From the NCBI GenBank assembly GCA_024229115.1, contig JAAEST010000022.1, forward strand, positions 1 through 64,000: DNA of 64,000 nt, read 5' to 3'. The notes beneath the pieces were generated by a model that saw only the letters and a program-made list of their open reading frames with translations, was not told the DNA's origin and made no database searches. A program made the position numbers and the translations under genes. Below, in pieces: positions 35,577-44,760 of this stretch; position 1 is the stretch's first letter; each line of letters opens with the position of its first letter. This DNA is from Oligoflexia bacterium. Lineage in GTDB: Bacteria > Bdellovibrionota > Bacteriovoracia > Bacteriovoracales > Bacteriovoracaceae.

Positions 35577-36341
35577 TTAAGCACCCTGTTCGAAGAAGTC
35601 ATGAAGGATTGAATAATACTTCTCTTTCTTCGCTTCTATCTTTAATTTTTCTGCACAAACAATAAGTCTTCCAAGTGATTTAATCACAACACCTGAAAAA
35701 GAATGTTTCTTTAAGATTTCTTCATACATTTGCATGGCCAAATCAAACTCTCCCTGACGGAAAAGAATTTCACCAAGAAGGTACTTTGCCCTAACTGCAA
35801 TTTGCCTGATTGGAGAGGACTCTAATGTCTTCACAATTCTTAGACCTGCATCTAATTTATTTTCGTTAATGAGAGTTGATGCTTTTCTTATCTGCTCAAT
35901 CTGTCCTTCAACCATTTGAGGATCAAGAGCACTTGGACCCGCTGTCATCACTGCTGTGTTATTAGCTTCTTGGGTCTTAGCAAAAACATCAACTGTTTCC
36001 GCTAGGTCAGTGTTCTGGTCAGATACTTTATTTAAGTCAGCAAGTAATTGTTCTTGATTAGAAGACTCCATTTGATTGAGCATTTGATTCATTGCTTTAG
36101 GATCTTTAGTGTTTTCAATTCTTTGCCCTTTCTGAAGACGCTCATACTTCTTCAGTAATTCGTCGTATTGGGCCTTAGATACAGTTGATTGAGTCTTTGA
36201 CGCGGCTTCGTCTTCGCTATCTCCGAATAAGCTTCTTCTACTAGAAATCCAACTACATGAAGATGTGGCGAGTAGTGTTGCCACTAAAATCGAAGTCTGA
36301 AAGTATATTTTCAGTAGACGTTGACGAGAAATCCCTTTCAC
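35577..36341 (-). CDS. Lipoprotein with TPR-like helices
   Basis: A 254-residue lipoprotein. I start it at the GTG at 36341, which has TGGAGG seven bases before it and gives a clean lipoprotein signal (ILVATLLATSSC, Cys29). A longer frame would add 27 hydrophilic residues before the signal. The C-terminal half (about 150-254) is a run of helices with TPR-type spacing (AKYLLGEILFRQGEFDLAMQ). It is probably an envelope scaffold, co-transcribed with the LysM protein. Confidence 0.72.
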   Translation of the reverse strand: MKGISRQRLLKIYFQTSILVATLLATSSCSWISSRRSLFGDSEDEAASKTQSTVSKAQYDELLKKYERLQKGQRIENTKDPKAMNQMLNQMESSNQEQLLADLNKVSDQNTDLAETVDVFAKTQEANNTAVMTAGPSALDPQMVEGQIEQIRKASTLINENKLDAGLRIVKTLESSPIRQIAVRAKYLLGEILFRQGEFDLAMQMYEEILKKHSFSGVVIKSLGRLIVCAEKLKIEAKKEKYYSILHDFFEQGA

Positions 36342-36401
36342 TTTTTGTCCTCCATGACATATAAGAAAAGTCTGATCTTCTGACTCTTTATACCATTTTA
36401 A

Positions 36402-36704
36402 ATGATGGCGTGGCGAAGTCAACGATTATTGGGGGCTAATCCTTTGAAAAAACAACTAAATCATCTCATTATCCGTGTTCCAAAACATGAATCTGCGTTC
36501 ACATATTTTCAACTTGAGTCCCACGAAGGCCTATGCTTTTACTCAACTTTGGAAAGTTCCATGGGAGAAGGCTATCGAGATCTTGAGTTATTTAGTCCGA
36601 AAGAATTAGAGTCTGAATTCAGAACAATGCTTAAAAAACTACAAGACTCATATCCGATTGAAATACTCAAAGATGAGCTTGTTGATGATGGAAAAAGTTT
36701 ATAA
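36402..36704 (+). CDS. Small hypothetical protein upstream of a radical SAM gene
   Basis: A 100-residue soluble protein with no recognised family. The central part (FTYFQLESHEGLCFYSTLES) is likely beta-rich and the rest helical. No Shine-Dalgarno precedes the ATG at 36402, so a later non-ATG start such as the TTG near 36444 is possible. It is two bases from the radical SAM gene and is probably co-expressed with it. Confidence 0.55.
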   Translation: MMAWRSQRLLGANPLKKQLNHLIIRVPKHESAFTYFQLESHEGLCFYSTLESSMGEGYRDLELFSPKELESEFRTMLKKLQDSYPIEILKDELVDDGKSL

Positions 36705-36706
36705 GA

Positions 36707-37522
36707 ATGAAAGATAAGAAACTCGAAGAACAACATTTCAATAATAAGTCGACAGTTTACGGACCAGTAACGAGCTGGAGACTTGGTGAAAGTTTAGGTA
36801 TTGATCCTATTTTTGTTGAGTCGACTTGCTCTTTCAATTGTATCTACTGTCAACTCGGCAATATTCAAAATGTTACTGATCAAATCAAAGAATATGTGGC
36901 CACTGAAACTGTGATCAATGACTTTAAAGAAATCATTGATGCAGGAAAAAAAGTTGATGTGATCACCTACTCTGGTTCAGGTGAACCAACACTGGCTAAA
37001 AATATTGATGAAATGATTTCAGGAATTAGAGAGATTACTCCAGATATTCCGCAAATGATCCTTACCAATGCCACAGAACTTTTTAGAGATGAAGTTAGAA
37101 AAAGAATTCTAGGTTTAGATAAAATTATCGTAAAGATCGACGCTCCTAACGAAAAAATTTTTCAAGCTGTAAATCGTCCTGCTGCTGGAGTAACCCTAGA
37201 AAAAGTTATTGAAGGTATCAAGAAACTTAAAAAAGAATACAAAGGCGTTATTGAAGTTCAGACAATGTTTATGCCTCTTAATAAGAATGAGACTGAAGAC
37301 CTTGCGAATCTCCTTAAAGAAATTTCACCAAGTTTAGTTCAGCTCAATACCCCGAAGAGACCTTACCCTATGTCATGGCATAGAGAGAATAGAGGAAATC
37401 ATTTAGGGATTACTGATTACGAAACAAGACAACTCAAAGTATTAAGCCCAGAAGAAGCCCAAGAAGTTGAAGAACTTCTTAGGCAGCGTACAGGCCTTAA
37501 CATCCAATCAATTTACAGATAA
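36707..37522 (+). CDS. Radical SAM protein (COG0731-like)
   Basis: A 271-residue radical SAM enzyme with the [4Fe-4S] motif CSFNCIYC and a GE motif (YSGSGEPTL). The N-terminal sequence (VYGPVTSWRLGESLGIDPI) and the overall layout match the COG0731 group, relatives of the tRNA wyosine enzymes, often of unknown substrate in bacteria. It has no extra SPASM or TRAM domain. Confidence 0.8.
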   Translation: MKDKKLEEQHFNNKSTVYGPVTSWRLGESLGIDPIFVESTCSFNCIYCQLGNIQNVTDQIKEYVATETVINDFKEIIDAGKKVDVITYSGSGEPTLAKNIDEMISGIREITPDIPQMILTNATELFRDEVRKRILGLDKIIVKIDAPNEKIFQAVNRPAAGVTLEKVIEGIKKLKKEYKGVIEVQTMFMPLNKNETEDLANLLKEISPSLVQLNTPKRPYPMSWHRENRGNHLGITDYETRQLKVLSPEEAQEVEELLRQRTGLNIQSIYR

Positions 37523-37529
37523 AATACTT

Positions 37530-38624
37530 TTAATTTTCCTTAATCTTTATTGCAACTGGAAAGTGATCGCTAAAGCCTGCTTTCTTATATGACTTTGCTG
37601 TATGGTCATAACCTTTTGGGGTTCCCACAACTCTTGATCCATAGAGTGGCGATCTCTTATTACGATATTCGAAAACTTTCGTCGTAAATTTCGGAGTATG
37701 AATCTTGTAAGATTCCACTTGAGCAACCAACTTACCATTTAAAAAAGCATCATTAACAAAGATCCTGTCTAATCTATTCCAAGTCATTTTTGGAGGATAG
37801 AAATATGTCCCAAGAGGAAAAGCCTTTTTAATATTTTTCGATATCGACTTAGACTTCATGAAAAGATCATGCACTTCAAAAATTTGAGATTTGTTAGTCA
37901 AAACATCTCTAAAAGGGTGTGGATGATTTTCATCAATTGTATTAAAGTCACCTAAACCAAAAGCTGGGATTTTCTTATCTTGATCATCCGACATTAACTC
38001 TTTCAATTTTTTAGCAGCAACTATTCTTGTCTCTGTTGGGTTTCCAAGACTTGGCCAATGATTCACGTAGACTTTAAAAAGATTTCCTTTTTTCGTCTTA
38101 AGAGTATTTTCAAAGATCACTCTTGTTGGTTTCTTCTTAAAATAATCATCTTTAAGTTCATGGTTCTTACTTTCAACGAGTGTAAGTCCCGATTCCTTTG
38201 AAACAAGGATCGCAAGATCAATTCCCCTCTTATCTGGTGACTCACTGACTTTGAAAACCTTATAGCCTAAAACAGAAGCCAGCATCCCTACAACTCTCTC
38301 ATTTTCAATTTCACAAAGAGTAAGAACATCTGGTTTCTTTTTGAAAGAGTCGATAACTCTTTTAACTTGAGTTAACTTCATCTCAACTCTTTTCTTTGTC
38401 CAATCGGTGGCAAAGCATGATTTACGATAGCGGTGATATGAAATTTTCTCACACTCTTCTTTCTTTCCCTTTGTTTTCGTCGGGAGAAAAGTGTAATCAT
38501 TCTTTCCTTCATCATGAAGCTCATCAAAGAGATTCTCAACATTATAAAAAACAACTGAGTAATCTTTAGCTTGAATTGATAAAGTTACGATAAAAGTAAA
38601 AAGGAATGCTAATAAGATCCTCAT
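37530..38624 (-). CDS. Secreted endonuclease/exonuclease/phosphatase-family nuclease
   Basis: A 364-residue exported nuclease: signal peptide to about residue 19, then EEP-fold motifs YNVENLFD, CEIENE (catalytic Glu), NHWPSLGNP, GDFNTID and the C-terminal SDHFP. It would digest DNA or RNA outside the cytoplasm. It is clearly paralogous to the protein at 49525 (same ENLFD...HDEGK..TYLP block). Its ATG overlaps the bcp stop by one base, an unexpected coupling of a secreted nuclease to a peroxiredoxin. Confidence 0.85.
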   Translation of the reverse strand: MRILLAFLFTFIVTLSIQAKDYSVVFYNVENLFDELHDEGKNDYTFLPTKTKGKKEECEKISYHRYRKSCFATDWTKKRVEMKLTQVKRVIDSFKKKPDVLTLCEIENERVVGMLASVLGYKVFKVSESPDKRGIDLAILVSKESGLTLVESKNHELKDDYFKKKPTRVIFENTLKTKKGNLFKVYVNHWPSLGNPTETRIVAAKKLKELMSDDQDKKIPAFGLGDFNTIDENHPHPFRDVLTNKSQIFEVHDLFMKSKSISKNIKKAFPLGTYFYPPKMTWNRLDRIFVNDAFLNGKLVAQVESYKIHTPKFTTKVFEYRNKRSPLYGSRVVGTPKGYDHTAKSYKKAGFSDHFPVAIKIKEN

Positions 38625-39097
38625 TATAAGTTTTCCTTAATCCAGTTAAGGACATCTTCATGGTGAGTCTTTGTTTTTACTTTTTCCATGATGTGCTTAA
38701 GCTTTCCATCTTTTCCAATAATGAAAGTCATTCTGTTCACTCCCATATATTCTTTCCCCATGAACTTCTTAAGTCCCCATACTCCGTATTTTTCACAAAG
38801 CTTGTTTTCAGGATCACTAAGAAGATCAAAATTTAATCCATCTCTTTCTCTAAACTTAGTTAATCTCTCTGGTGAATCTGGACTTACTCCAAGAACAACA
38901 ATCTTATTAGAAGAAAACTTCTTCTTTGTGTCTCTAATCCCTTGGGCCTGAACTGTACAACCAGGAGTCATTGCTTTTGGATAAAAGTATAGAACAACTG
39001 TCTTTTCACCCTTAAAGTCTTTGAGAGATACCTTCTCTCCATCTTGATTTAATAAACTAAATGCTGGGGCATTGTTTCCGATTTTAGGTAGTGCCAT
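38624..39097 (-). CDS. bcp: Thiol peroxidase Bcp (peroxiredoxin Q)
   Basis: A 157-residue peroxiredoxin with the peroxidatic Cys in AMTPGCTVQAQGIRD, the PxxxTxxC signature. The resolving Cys found five residues later in some Bcp proteins is Gly-Ile here, so it may be a 1-Cys form or use the Cys of NKLCEKYG. It reduces peroxides in the cytoplasm. It lies between the glyoxalase II-like gene (28 bases upstream) and the secreted nuclease gene. Confidence 0.9.
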   Translation of the reverse strand: MALPKIGNNAPAFSLLNQDGEKVSLKDFKGEKTVVLYFYPKAMTPGCTVQAQGIRDTKKKFSSNKIVVLGVSPDSPERLTKFRERDGLNFDLLSDPENKLCEKYGVWGLKKFMGKEYMGVNRMTFIIGKDGKLKHIMEKVKTKTHHEDVLNWIKENL

Positions 39098-39125
39098 TAC
39101 TTTCTCCTCTATTTATTTTTCAAAG

Positions 39126-39908
39126 TTACCATTTATTTCTTAATTCTCTTAGTCGTAAGAAAATTTGTTTTTCTGTTGAAGTATCACCATCAATATTTTC
39201 AATAATCTCTTTTTCAGTTAAACGAAAGAAAGTATTGATTCTTTTCTCATCAGCAATATTCGTCGTTAGAAAACGATTCTCCTTGTTAGCTTGCTCAGAT
39301 TTTTCTAACCATTCCTTAGCATCATTATTATTAGGCTCACGATCTAATGTAAATCGTAAATTATTGGATAAGTAATCATGTCCTGGATATACAATAATAT
39401 CTTCATCAAGAATATGAAAACGCTTAGAGATTGTCTCAAAGAGAACTTCAGGGTCTCCTCCATTATGACAATTTCCTACACCTGCATTAAAAAGAGTATC
39501 TCCTGTAAAAACGCATACTGGAATTTCATCTTTAACATGAAGAAAACACAAATGGGCCATTGTATGACCAGGGGTATCCATCACCTCTAAAAACTCACCA
39601 GAACTTAACTCAATCTTATCGCCATCTTTAAGAAAGACTTTGACTCCAGGAATTTTCCCTTTGGCATTTTCATGGGCGTAAATCTTTGCTCCAAAATCTT
39701 GAACAAGAGATTCATTTCCACGAATGTGATCCCAATGCTCATGGGTATTAATGATGCCTACCAACTCTTGTGCCCCAAGTTCCTTGAGCCATTTCTTAAC
39801 TTGTAATGCATCAAAAGGATCAACACACCAAAACTTTTTATCTTCATCTTCTAATAAATATGTGAAGTTACGTAACTGACTCTCTGTGTAATACTGGTGG
39901 ACGATCAT
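39126..39908 (-). CDS. gloB: Glyoxalase II-like metallo-beta-lactamase-fold hydrolase
   Basis: A 260-residue MBL-fold enzyme with the metal site THEHWDHIRGN, a second ligand His in TPGHTMAHLCF, and the Asp of FTGDTLFNAGVG. The C-terminal helical part with RFTLDREPNN matches hydroxyacylglutathione hydrolases. It would hydrolyse S-lactoylglutathione. It is first of a three-gene set with bcp and the nuclease. Confidence 0.85.
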   Translation of the reverse strand: MIVHQYYTESQLRNFTYLLEDEDKKFWCVDPFDALQVKKWLKELGAQELVGIINTHEHWDHIRGNESLVQDFGAKIYAHENAKGKIPGVKVFLKDGDKIELSSGEFLEVMDTPGHTMAHLCFLHVKDEIPVCVFTGDTLFNAGVGNCHNGGDPEVLFETISKRFHILDEDIIVYPGHDYLSNNLRFTLDREPNNNDAKEWLEKSEQANKENRFLTTNIADEKRINTFFRLTEKEIIENIDGDTSTEKQIFLRLRELRNKW

Positions 39909-39960
39909 ATTAATAGCCTTTATTATGTTTCCTCCAAGTATTTAATTACAGAGGTTTAAA

Positions 39961-41223
39961 ATGGTAAAGGCTGAAATGGTCACAAAAATATTTTTAATTG
40001 CACTTGTGCTGAAAGAAATTATCGTAGCTTGGCTCGATACTAAAAATAAAAATCACATTATTAATAATTCAAAAGAAGTTCCAGCTAAGTTCAGTGACTC
40101 AATTTCATTAGAAGAACATCAGAAAGCAGCATCTTATTCAGTTACAAAGATTAAGGCCTCACAGGTTTTTAATCTCTATGATGTGGCGATTCTTTTGATG
40201 TGGACGCTTGGTGGTGGATTAAACTCACTCGAAAAAATTGTCGCCGCTTGGAATCTTTCTCCGATCCCACATGCACTTGCTTACTTCGCAATTTTTGGTC
40301 TCGTAAGTATGCTCCTTGGGCTTCCTCAGTCAATTTATTCTACTTTTGTTATTGAAGAAAAGTTTGGTTTCAATAAAACAACTCCAAAGATTTTTGTTAC
40401 CGATCTCATTAAAGGGATAATTGTTGGTTCTGTTATCGGTCTTCCGTTATTGGCTGGACTTATATGGACACTCAATGCTCTTGGTGAATACTGGTGGGTA
40501 TACGGCTGGGCCCTTCTCATTGGTTTTCAGTTTATTCTTCTTTGGGCCTACCCAAGATTTATCGCACCTATCTTCAATAAATTTAGCGAACTTGAAGAAG
40601 GCGAAGTGAAAGAAAAAGTTGTTGGTCTTCTAGACAGAACAGGCTTCACTTCAAAAGGTCTCTTTGTGATGAATGCTTCGATGAGATCAAGTCATGGAAA
40701 TGCTTATTTCACAGGTTTTGGTAAGAATAAGAGAATTGTTTTCTTTGATACACTTATCAACACTCTTAACCCTGAAGAAGTTGAAGCTGTCCTTGCTCAT
40801 GAGTTAGGTCACTTCAAAAAGAAACATATTATGAAGCAATTAATAAAGGGAATGTTCTTTAGCTTTATTGCTTTTTACGTACTAGGACTTCTAATTAAAG
40901 AGCCTGCTTTCTATCAGGGGCATGGAGTTACTGAAGTGAAGACTCATATTGCACTTCTTCTCTTCTCTCTTGTCTCAGGAATTTATACTTTCCTTATGAC
41001 TCCTTTAAGTAATTTCTTTAGTCGTAAGTATGAGTTTGAAGCTGATGAGTTTGCAGCACAACATGCAAAACCTGAAAAACTGATTACTGCTCTTGTGAAG
41101 ATGTACAAGGATAATGCTTCGACATTAACTCCAGACCCAACATATTCTAATTTTTATCATAGCCATCCGCCGGCTTTAATTAGAGTTGATCACCTAGAAA
41201 GTCTTCAGTCTAAGTCACAATAA
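39961..41223 (+). CDS. Ste24/HtpX-type M48 membrane metalloprotease
   Basis: A 420-residue polytopic protease with seven or so helices and the zinc motif HELGH (280-284), plus a second Glu in EFEADEFAAQHA. The layout is that of CAAX prenyl protease 1 (Ste24) homologues, which in bacteria take part in membrane protein quality control. A strong run of hydrophobic segments precedes the catalytic domain. The last nine bases overlap the convergent lipoprotein gene. Confidence 0.92.
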   Translation: MVKAEMVTKIFLIALVLKEIIVAWLDTKNKNHIINNSKEVPAKFSDSISLEEHQKAASYSVTKIKASQVFNLYDVAILLMWTLGGGLNSLEKIVAAWNLSPIPHALAYFAIFGLVSMLLGLPQSIYSTFVIEEKFGFNKTTPKIFVTDLIKGIIVGSVIGLPLLAGLIWTLNALGEYWWVYGWALLIGFQFILLWAYPRFIAPIFNKFSELEEGEVKEKVVGLLDRTGFTSKGLFVMNASMRSSHGNAYFTGFGKNKRIVFFDTLINTLNPEEVEAVLAHELGHFKKKHIMKQLIKGMFFSFIAFYVLGLLIKEPAFYQGHGVTEVKTHIALLLFSLVSGIYTFLMTPLSNFFSRKYEFEADEFAAQHAKPEKLITALVKMYKDNASTLTPDPTYSNFYHSHPPALIRVDHLESLQSKSQ

Positions 41224-42597
41224 GCTGCGCACGAGATAACGTAGATTGGGATAGTAATAACCTATCCCAAAATATGTTTCGTAGAATAGTCTGGCATAAG
41301 AGACAGAGTTCTTTCCAATTCCACCCATAATTGAATATTGATCAGCCCCCATACGAACAAAGAGGTTTTGGTTAACGAAGGCCACATAACTGGCACCTAG
41401 CCTTACCATTGTTCTATACTTTCTTTCATCATAACCAAAAGAATCTTGAATACTAAATGTTCCGACTCCGTAACCCGCTCCAATATTCAAAGCTCCTAGA
41501 GCAAAGTGGCCAGATAGTTCTACATTATAAAAGAGATAATAGCTGCTGATATTTCCCCATGTATTACCTTCACTTCTTCTCCATGATGTGGCTCCAACAG
41601 ATGGGAACGTTTGAAAAGAATAATCCCAAGTATCGTGAAACTGTGGATGAATGACGGAAGTCATCCCAAAAGAACTTATCAACTTTGGAAGACTGTCTGG
41701 ATGATGAGATGTTCGTCTTCTTGGTTCACCATCTTCCTTCGTTAATTGGACTCTTGGTTTTGTAAAATATGAAAGAGTTAAACTATTCGGAATAAAGTTT
41801 ATAGCATCCACAAGTTTTTCCCAAACTTGATTACTATGACTTACATTACTCAATGCCATCTTCCTTAATGGCTTCTTCCCTTCATCAAGGAGGTCAATTA
41901 AAACTGGTTTTACTATCAACTTCTTTTGGTTTTCTTTTCCTTGAAGTCTTTCAAGTTCAAAATAAACAGCATATTGATAGTCATCTTCTCTTGCGTGCTT
42001 ATGAAGTCTTTTTAAAGGAAGATCCTGCAAGGAAGGAGAATTGAAGTTATTAATCCCAAGATGAGCAAGCTTCTCAAATGATTCTTCTACATCTTCGACA
42101 ATCATTCTCTTCTTATCCACGCTAGTGGAAAACTTCTCCATAATTTTTTTAGAAATATTCGAGTCATTATGTTTTGGAGTAATGAGGAAGGCCTTTATCT
42201 TTTTCTTTTTCTTAGTCTCAAAGTTTTTTCTAAAGACATGCTGATCACAGTTATAGGCATTCCCTGTATAGAAATCGACTCCATGAAAAACAAGAGAGAA
42301 TCCTAGACCAACTGGGCCAAAGAAAATGGGAATGGAATTAGGAAGAATACTTCTTCCCCATTCCCATTCACATTTATACTTTTGATTAACTCCATCTTCC
42401 CACATTACTGAGAACTTTCTCTCTGACTCTATCCCAACAATACTTGGGGTAATAACTTTCTTTTTTTCTTCTTCAATATTTAGAGTCACCTCTACTCCAC
42501 GCTCTTGCGAATCAATCAAAAGTGTAGAATCTTTCTGATTCACTGTTGCACAGGAGGAAATAAGTACAAAGCTTATAAGTGGCCAAATTTTTTTCAT
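41215..42597 (-). CDS. Large lipoprotein, possibly with a C-terminal beta-barrel-like region
   Basis: A 460-residue lipoprotein (signal LISFVLISSC, Cys16). The middle is helical and charged. The last ~120 residues alternate aromatic and small residues (LNIGAGYGVGTFSIQD ... ETYFGIGYYYPNLRYL), as in outer-membrane strands. No enzyme motif is seen. No Shine-Dalgarno precedes the ATG; a TATAAT six bases upstream could make a leaderless message. Function unknown. Confidence 0.65.
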   Translation of the reverse strand: MKKIWPLISFVLISSCATVNQKDSTLLIDSQERGVEVTLNIEEEKKKVITPSIVGIESERKFSVMWEDGVNQKYKCEWEWGRSILPNSIPIFFGPVGLGFSLVFHGVDFYTGNAYNCDQHVFRKNFETKKKKKIKAFLITPKHNDSNISKKIMEKFSTSVDKKRMIVEDVEESFEKLAHLGINNFNSPSLQDLPLKRLHKHAREDDYQYAVYFELERLQGKENQKKLIVKPVLIDLLDEGKKPLRKMALSNVSHSNQVWEKLVDAINFIPNSLTLSYFTKPRVQLTKEDGEPRRRTSHHPDSLPKLISSFGMTSVIHPQFHDTWDYSFQTFPSVGATSWRRSEGNTWGNISSYYLFYNVELSGHFALGALNIGAGYGVGTFSIQDSFGYDERKYRTMVRLGASYVAFVNQNLFVRMGADQYSIMGGIGKNSVSYARLFYETYFGIGYYYPNLRYLVRSLL

Positions 42598-42634
42598 GTG
42601 TTGATTATAATAGACTTAGAAAGTCTTGGGGAAA

Positions 42635-43372
42635 TTATGCTGCTTTTTTCTTAACAGGCCTAGGTGCAGCTGGCTTTGGTCCTGACGGTTTAGCTGACCC
42701 CGACTGAGACTTAGTAGCGGATGCAACAGGAGATTCTTCCTCTTCACCAATTCGTGCATGCTCTCCAACTAATTTCTTAATTTGAAGTAATTCTTTTTTC
42801 AAAGCAGGTGCTTTTGCCGCAACAGCAGAAATAAGCTTATTAACTTTGTGTTCAAGTAACTTAGCATCAGCTGCATGTTTCGCAATAATGTCGGTGCTCA
42901 TCTTCGTCGCTTCAACTTGAACTCGAGCTTCCATTTCGATAGCGAGAATCTGATTCGTCATCATTGCTTTCTTTAGCTCATCACCCAATTTGTAATCAGG
43001 GCCAACCATAATTTGACCTGGAGATACTTGTTCAACTTGAGTCGGTTGAGCTTGAGCAGCGACAGGTTGAGGAGTTGGCTGAGATACGCTCGGCTGTGGC
43101 GCAGGGGACTGCGAAGGTTGCGCTGGTGCCGGAGTTGGTTGTGCAGACTGCGTAGGAGTAGGTTCAGCAGCTTTCGCTTCTGGCTTTACTTTTACCTTAG
43201 GCTTCTCTTGTGCCTTTGGCTCCGATGATTCTGATGATTCTTGTGACTCTGGAGAAGCCCCAAAGTCGATTTCTACATCTTCAACGAGTTCATTCTTCTT
43301 GCGCTCGGCTTCCTCGCGAGCTTTGATCTCATCATCATCTTCGAATTCAATGTCGAGCTTGTTAACGCCCAA
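42635..43372 (-). CDS. Proline/alanine/glutamine-rich cytoplasmic protein
   Basis: A 245-residue protein starting at TTG with AGGAG six bases before it. Residues 1-45 are acidic, 46-115 are low-complexity Pro/Ala/Gln/Ser (linker-like), 120-205 are a helical domain (QILAIEMEARVQVEATKMST), and the tail is Lys/Pro-rich. There is no signal peptide or membrane helix. The architecture is like a tethering or scaffold protein. No family recognised. The Pro-rich stretch has a GC-richer composition than the surroundings. Confidence 0.65.
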   Translation of the reverse strand: MGVNKLDIEFEDDDEIKAREEAERKKNELVEDVEIDFGASPESQESSESSEPKAQEKPKVKVKPEAKAAEPTPTQSAQPTPAPAQPSQSPAPQPSVSQPTPQPVAAQAQPTQVEQVSPGQIMVGPDYKLGDELKKAMMTNQILAIEMEARVQVEATKMSTDIIAKHAADAKLLEHKVNKLISAVAAKAPALKKELLQIKKLVGEHARIGEEEESPVASATKSQSGSAKPSGPKPAAPRPVKKKAA

Positions 43373-43513
43373 ACGATCTCCTAATTCAAAATTTACTTGA
43401 GGGAATTGCAGTCCACCTCAATTGCTTATCGGCCAGAAGTGGTATTTTATTAAGGAAATATACGACTAAAAATGAAGCCTATGAGCTCTAAGTGGTTAAT
43501 ATTATAAGATATT

Positions 43514-44053
43514 CTATAGAAGTAAGGCCTGCTCAATCCTCAAAAGTGCACTTTTGAGCTCTAATCCAGCCCCAAATCCGACCATTTTCCCCTTTTCTCC
43601 AAGCACCCGATGGCAAGGAATAAGTACAGGAAGTGGGTTCTTATTGGCGGCATTTCCTATGGCCCTCGCTCCCCCTTCACTTCCTAAACAAGTGGCCAGC
43701 TCCCCATAGGTCATCGTTTTCCCATAAGGTATTAATCTCATCTGTTGCCAAACATCCATCTGAAAACGAGTTCCTTTTGGCAGTAGCGGAAGTGTGAAAA
43801 CAATTTCATCCCCTAGAAAATAACAATTGAGTTGCTGAAGTAATGGAGATAGCCAAAGCGGATATCTATTGAGAATAATCTGATCTTCAAAATTAATTTC
43901 ATCGATAAAAAGGAGTTGATAGATATAAGATTCATCCCCTATGATTTCGATGGGACCTAACGGAGTTGAAAAATAAAAATGAAATCCATCGCTATCATTG
44001 ACTGCGCCATAGAAAGACACTCGATCCAATGCTTCAATCGGTTGGTTGATCAT
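43514..44053 (-). CDS. ogt: Methylated-DNA--protein-cysteine methyltransferase
   Basis: A suicide repair protein that removes O6-alkyl groups from guanine. The acceptor Cys lies in PVLIPCHRVLG, after a winged helix (TMTYGELATCLGSEGGARAI). I start at 44053 because AAAGGAG precedes that ATG and the 179-residue product has the usual length. A frame 63 codons longer has no such signal and would lie antisense to the amidotransferase. Even so the two genes overlap head-to-head by 75 bases. Confidence 0.9.
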   Translation of the reverse strand: MINQPIEALDRVSFYGAVNDSDGFHFYFSTPLGPIEIIGDESYIYQLLFIDEINFEDQIILNRYPLWLSPLLQQLNCYFLGDEIVFTLPLLPKGTRFQMDVWQQMRLIPYGKTMTYGELATCLGSEGGARAIGNAANKNPLPVLIPCHRVLGEKGKMVGFGAGLELKSALLRIEQALLL

Positions 44054-44626
44054 TTTCAAACTCCTTTCAAATATTTTAACCCTCCCCTGCAAGGTGTGTC
44101 TCCTATTAATGCAAAAAAAATCATCATTTTTGGTAGCGCAAGTAATGTGAGCGATCGACTCGACTGGCACAAGGACCTGGCCATTGAAATTGATAAGAGG
44201 CTTCAGCAAGGAATTCCAGTCATGGGAATCTGTTTTGGGCATCAGTTGATGGCCGATTTCTATGATGGGGAAGTTGATTTTAACGAGCCTCGAAAAATAT
44301 ATGATGGTATCCGTGAAGTCGAATTTCTAAAAGATTTTGGAAATATTCAAGCTGGGACAAAGCTTTCTTTTTTAAAGCGTCACGAGCAAAGAGTGAAGAA
44401 CATCTCGGATCAGTTTGAAGTCATTGCCTCAAGTCCAGAATGCCAGTTCGATATTCTCAAGCACAAAACTCTTCCCTATTTTGGTACTCAGACTCACCCA
44501 GAAGGAAGTGAGGACTTCTACCAAAATACCATTGAGTCAAAGCTCAGTGATAGTGAGAAGCAAAGGGCTTTTAATGATGGTCTGACGCTCATATCAAATT
44601 TCTTAATGGGGCCATCTTGTCCCTAA
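43979..44626 (+). CDS. Class I glutamine amidotransferase-like protein
   Basis: A 215-residue GATase1 domain: nucleophile Cys85 in VMGICFGHQL, with the catalytic pair His173 and Glu175 in THPEGSED. It stands alone, as in the gamma-glutamyl or GMP-synthase-like families. Its true substrate is unknown. The 5' end overlaps the divergent ogt gene, and its GGAG lies rather far (about 14 bases) from the ATG. Confidence 0.82.
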   Translation: MKSIAIIDCAIERHSIQCFNRLVDHFQTPFKYFNPPLQGVSPINAKKIIIFGSASNVSDRLDWHKDLAIEIDKRLQQGIPVMGICFGHQLMADFYDGEVDFNEPRKIYDGIREVEFLKDFGNIQAGTKLSFLKRHEQRVKNISDQFEVIASSPECQFDILKHKTLPYFGTQTHPEGSEDFYQNTIESKLSDSEKQRAFNDGLTLISNFLMGPSCP

Positions 44627-44760
44627 TTTATAAATTTTTCTAACATTCAGTAGAATTTTTAAATTCTCTAGACCTTTTCCTTAAAGAAGAACCTCTCCAA
44701 TGATACTTCATACTCAAGAGAGAATTTTATTTATGTAGAATAAAAATAAGGAGAGAGATT

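Noticed and set aside
43013-43228. Plus-strand Arg/Leu-rich ORF opposite the proline-rich protein
   Set aside because: Its biased composition is the mirror of the Pro/Ala/Gln-rich repeats on the minus strand.
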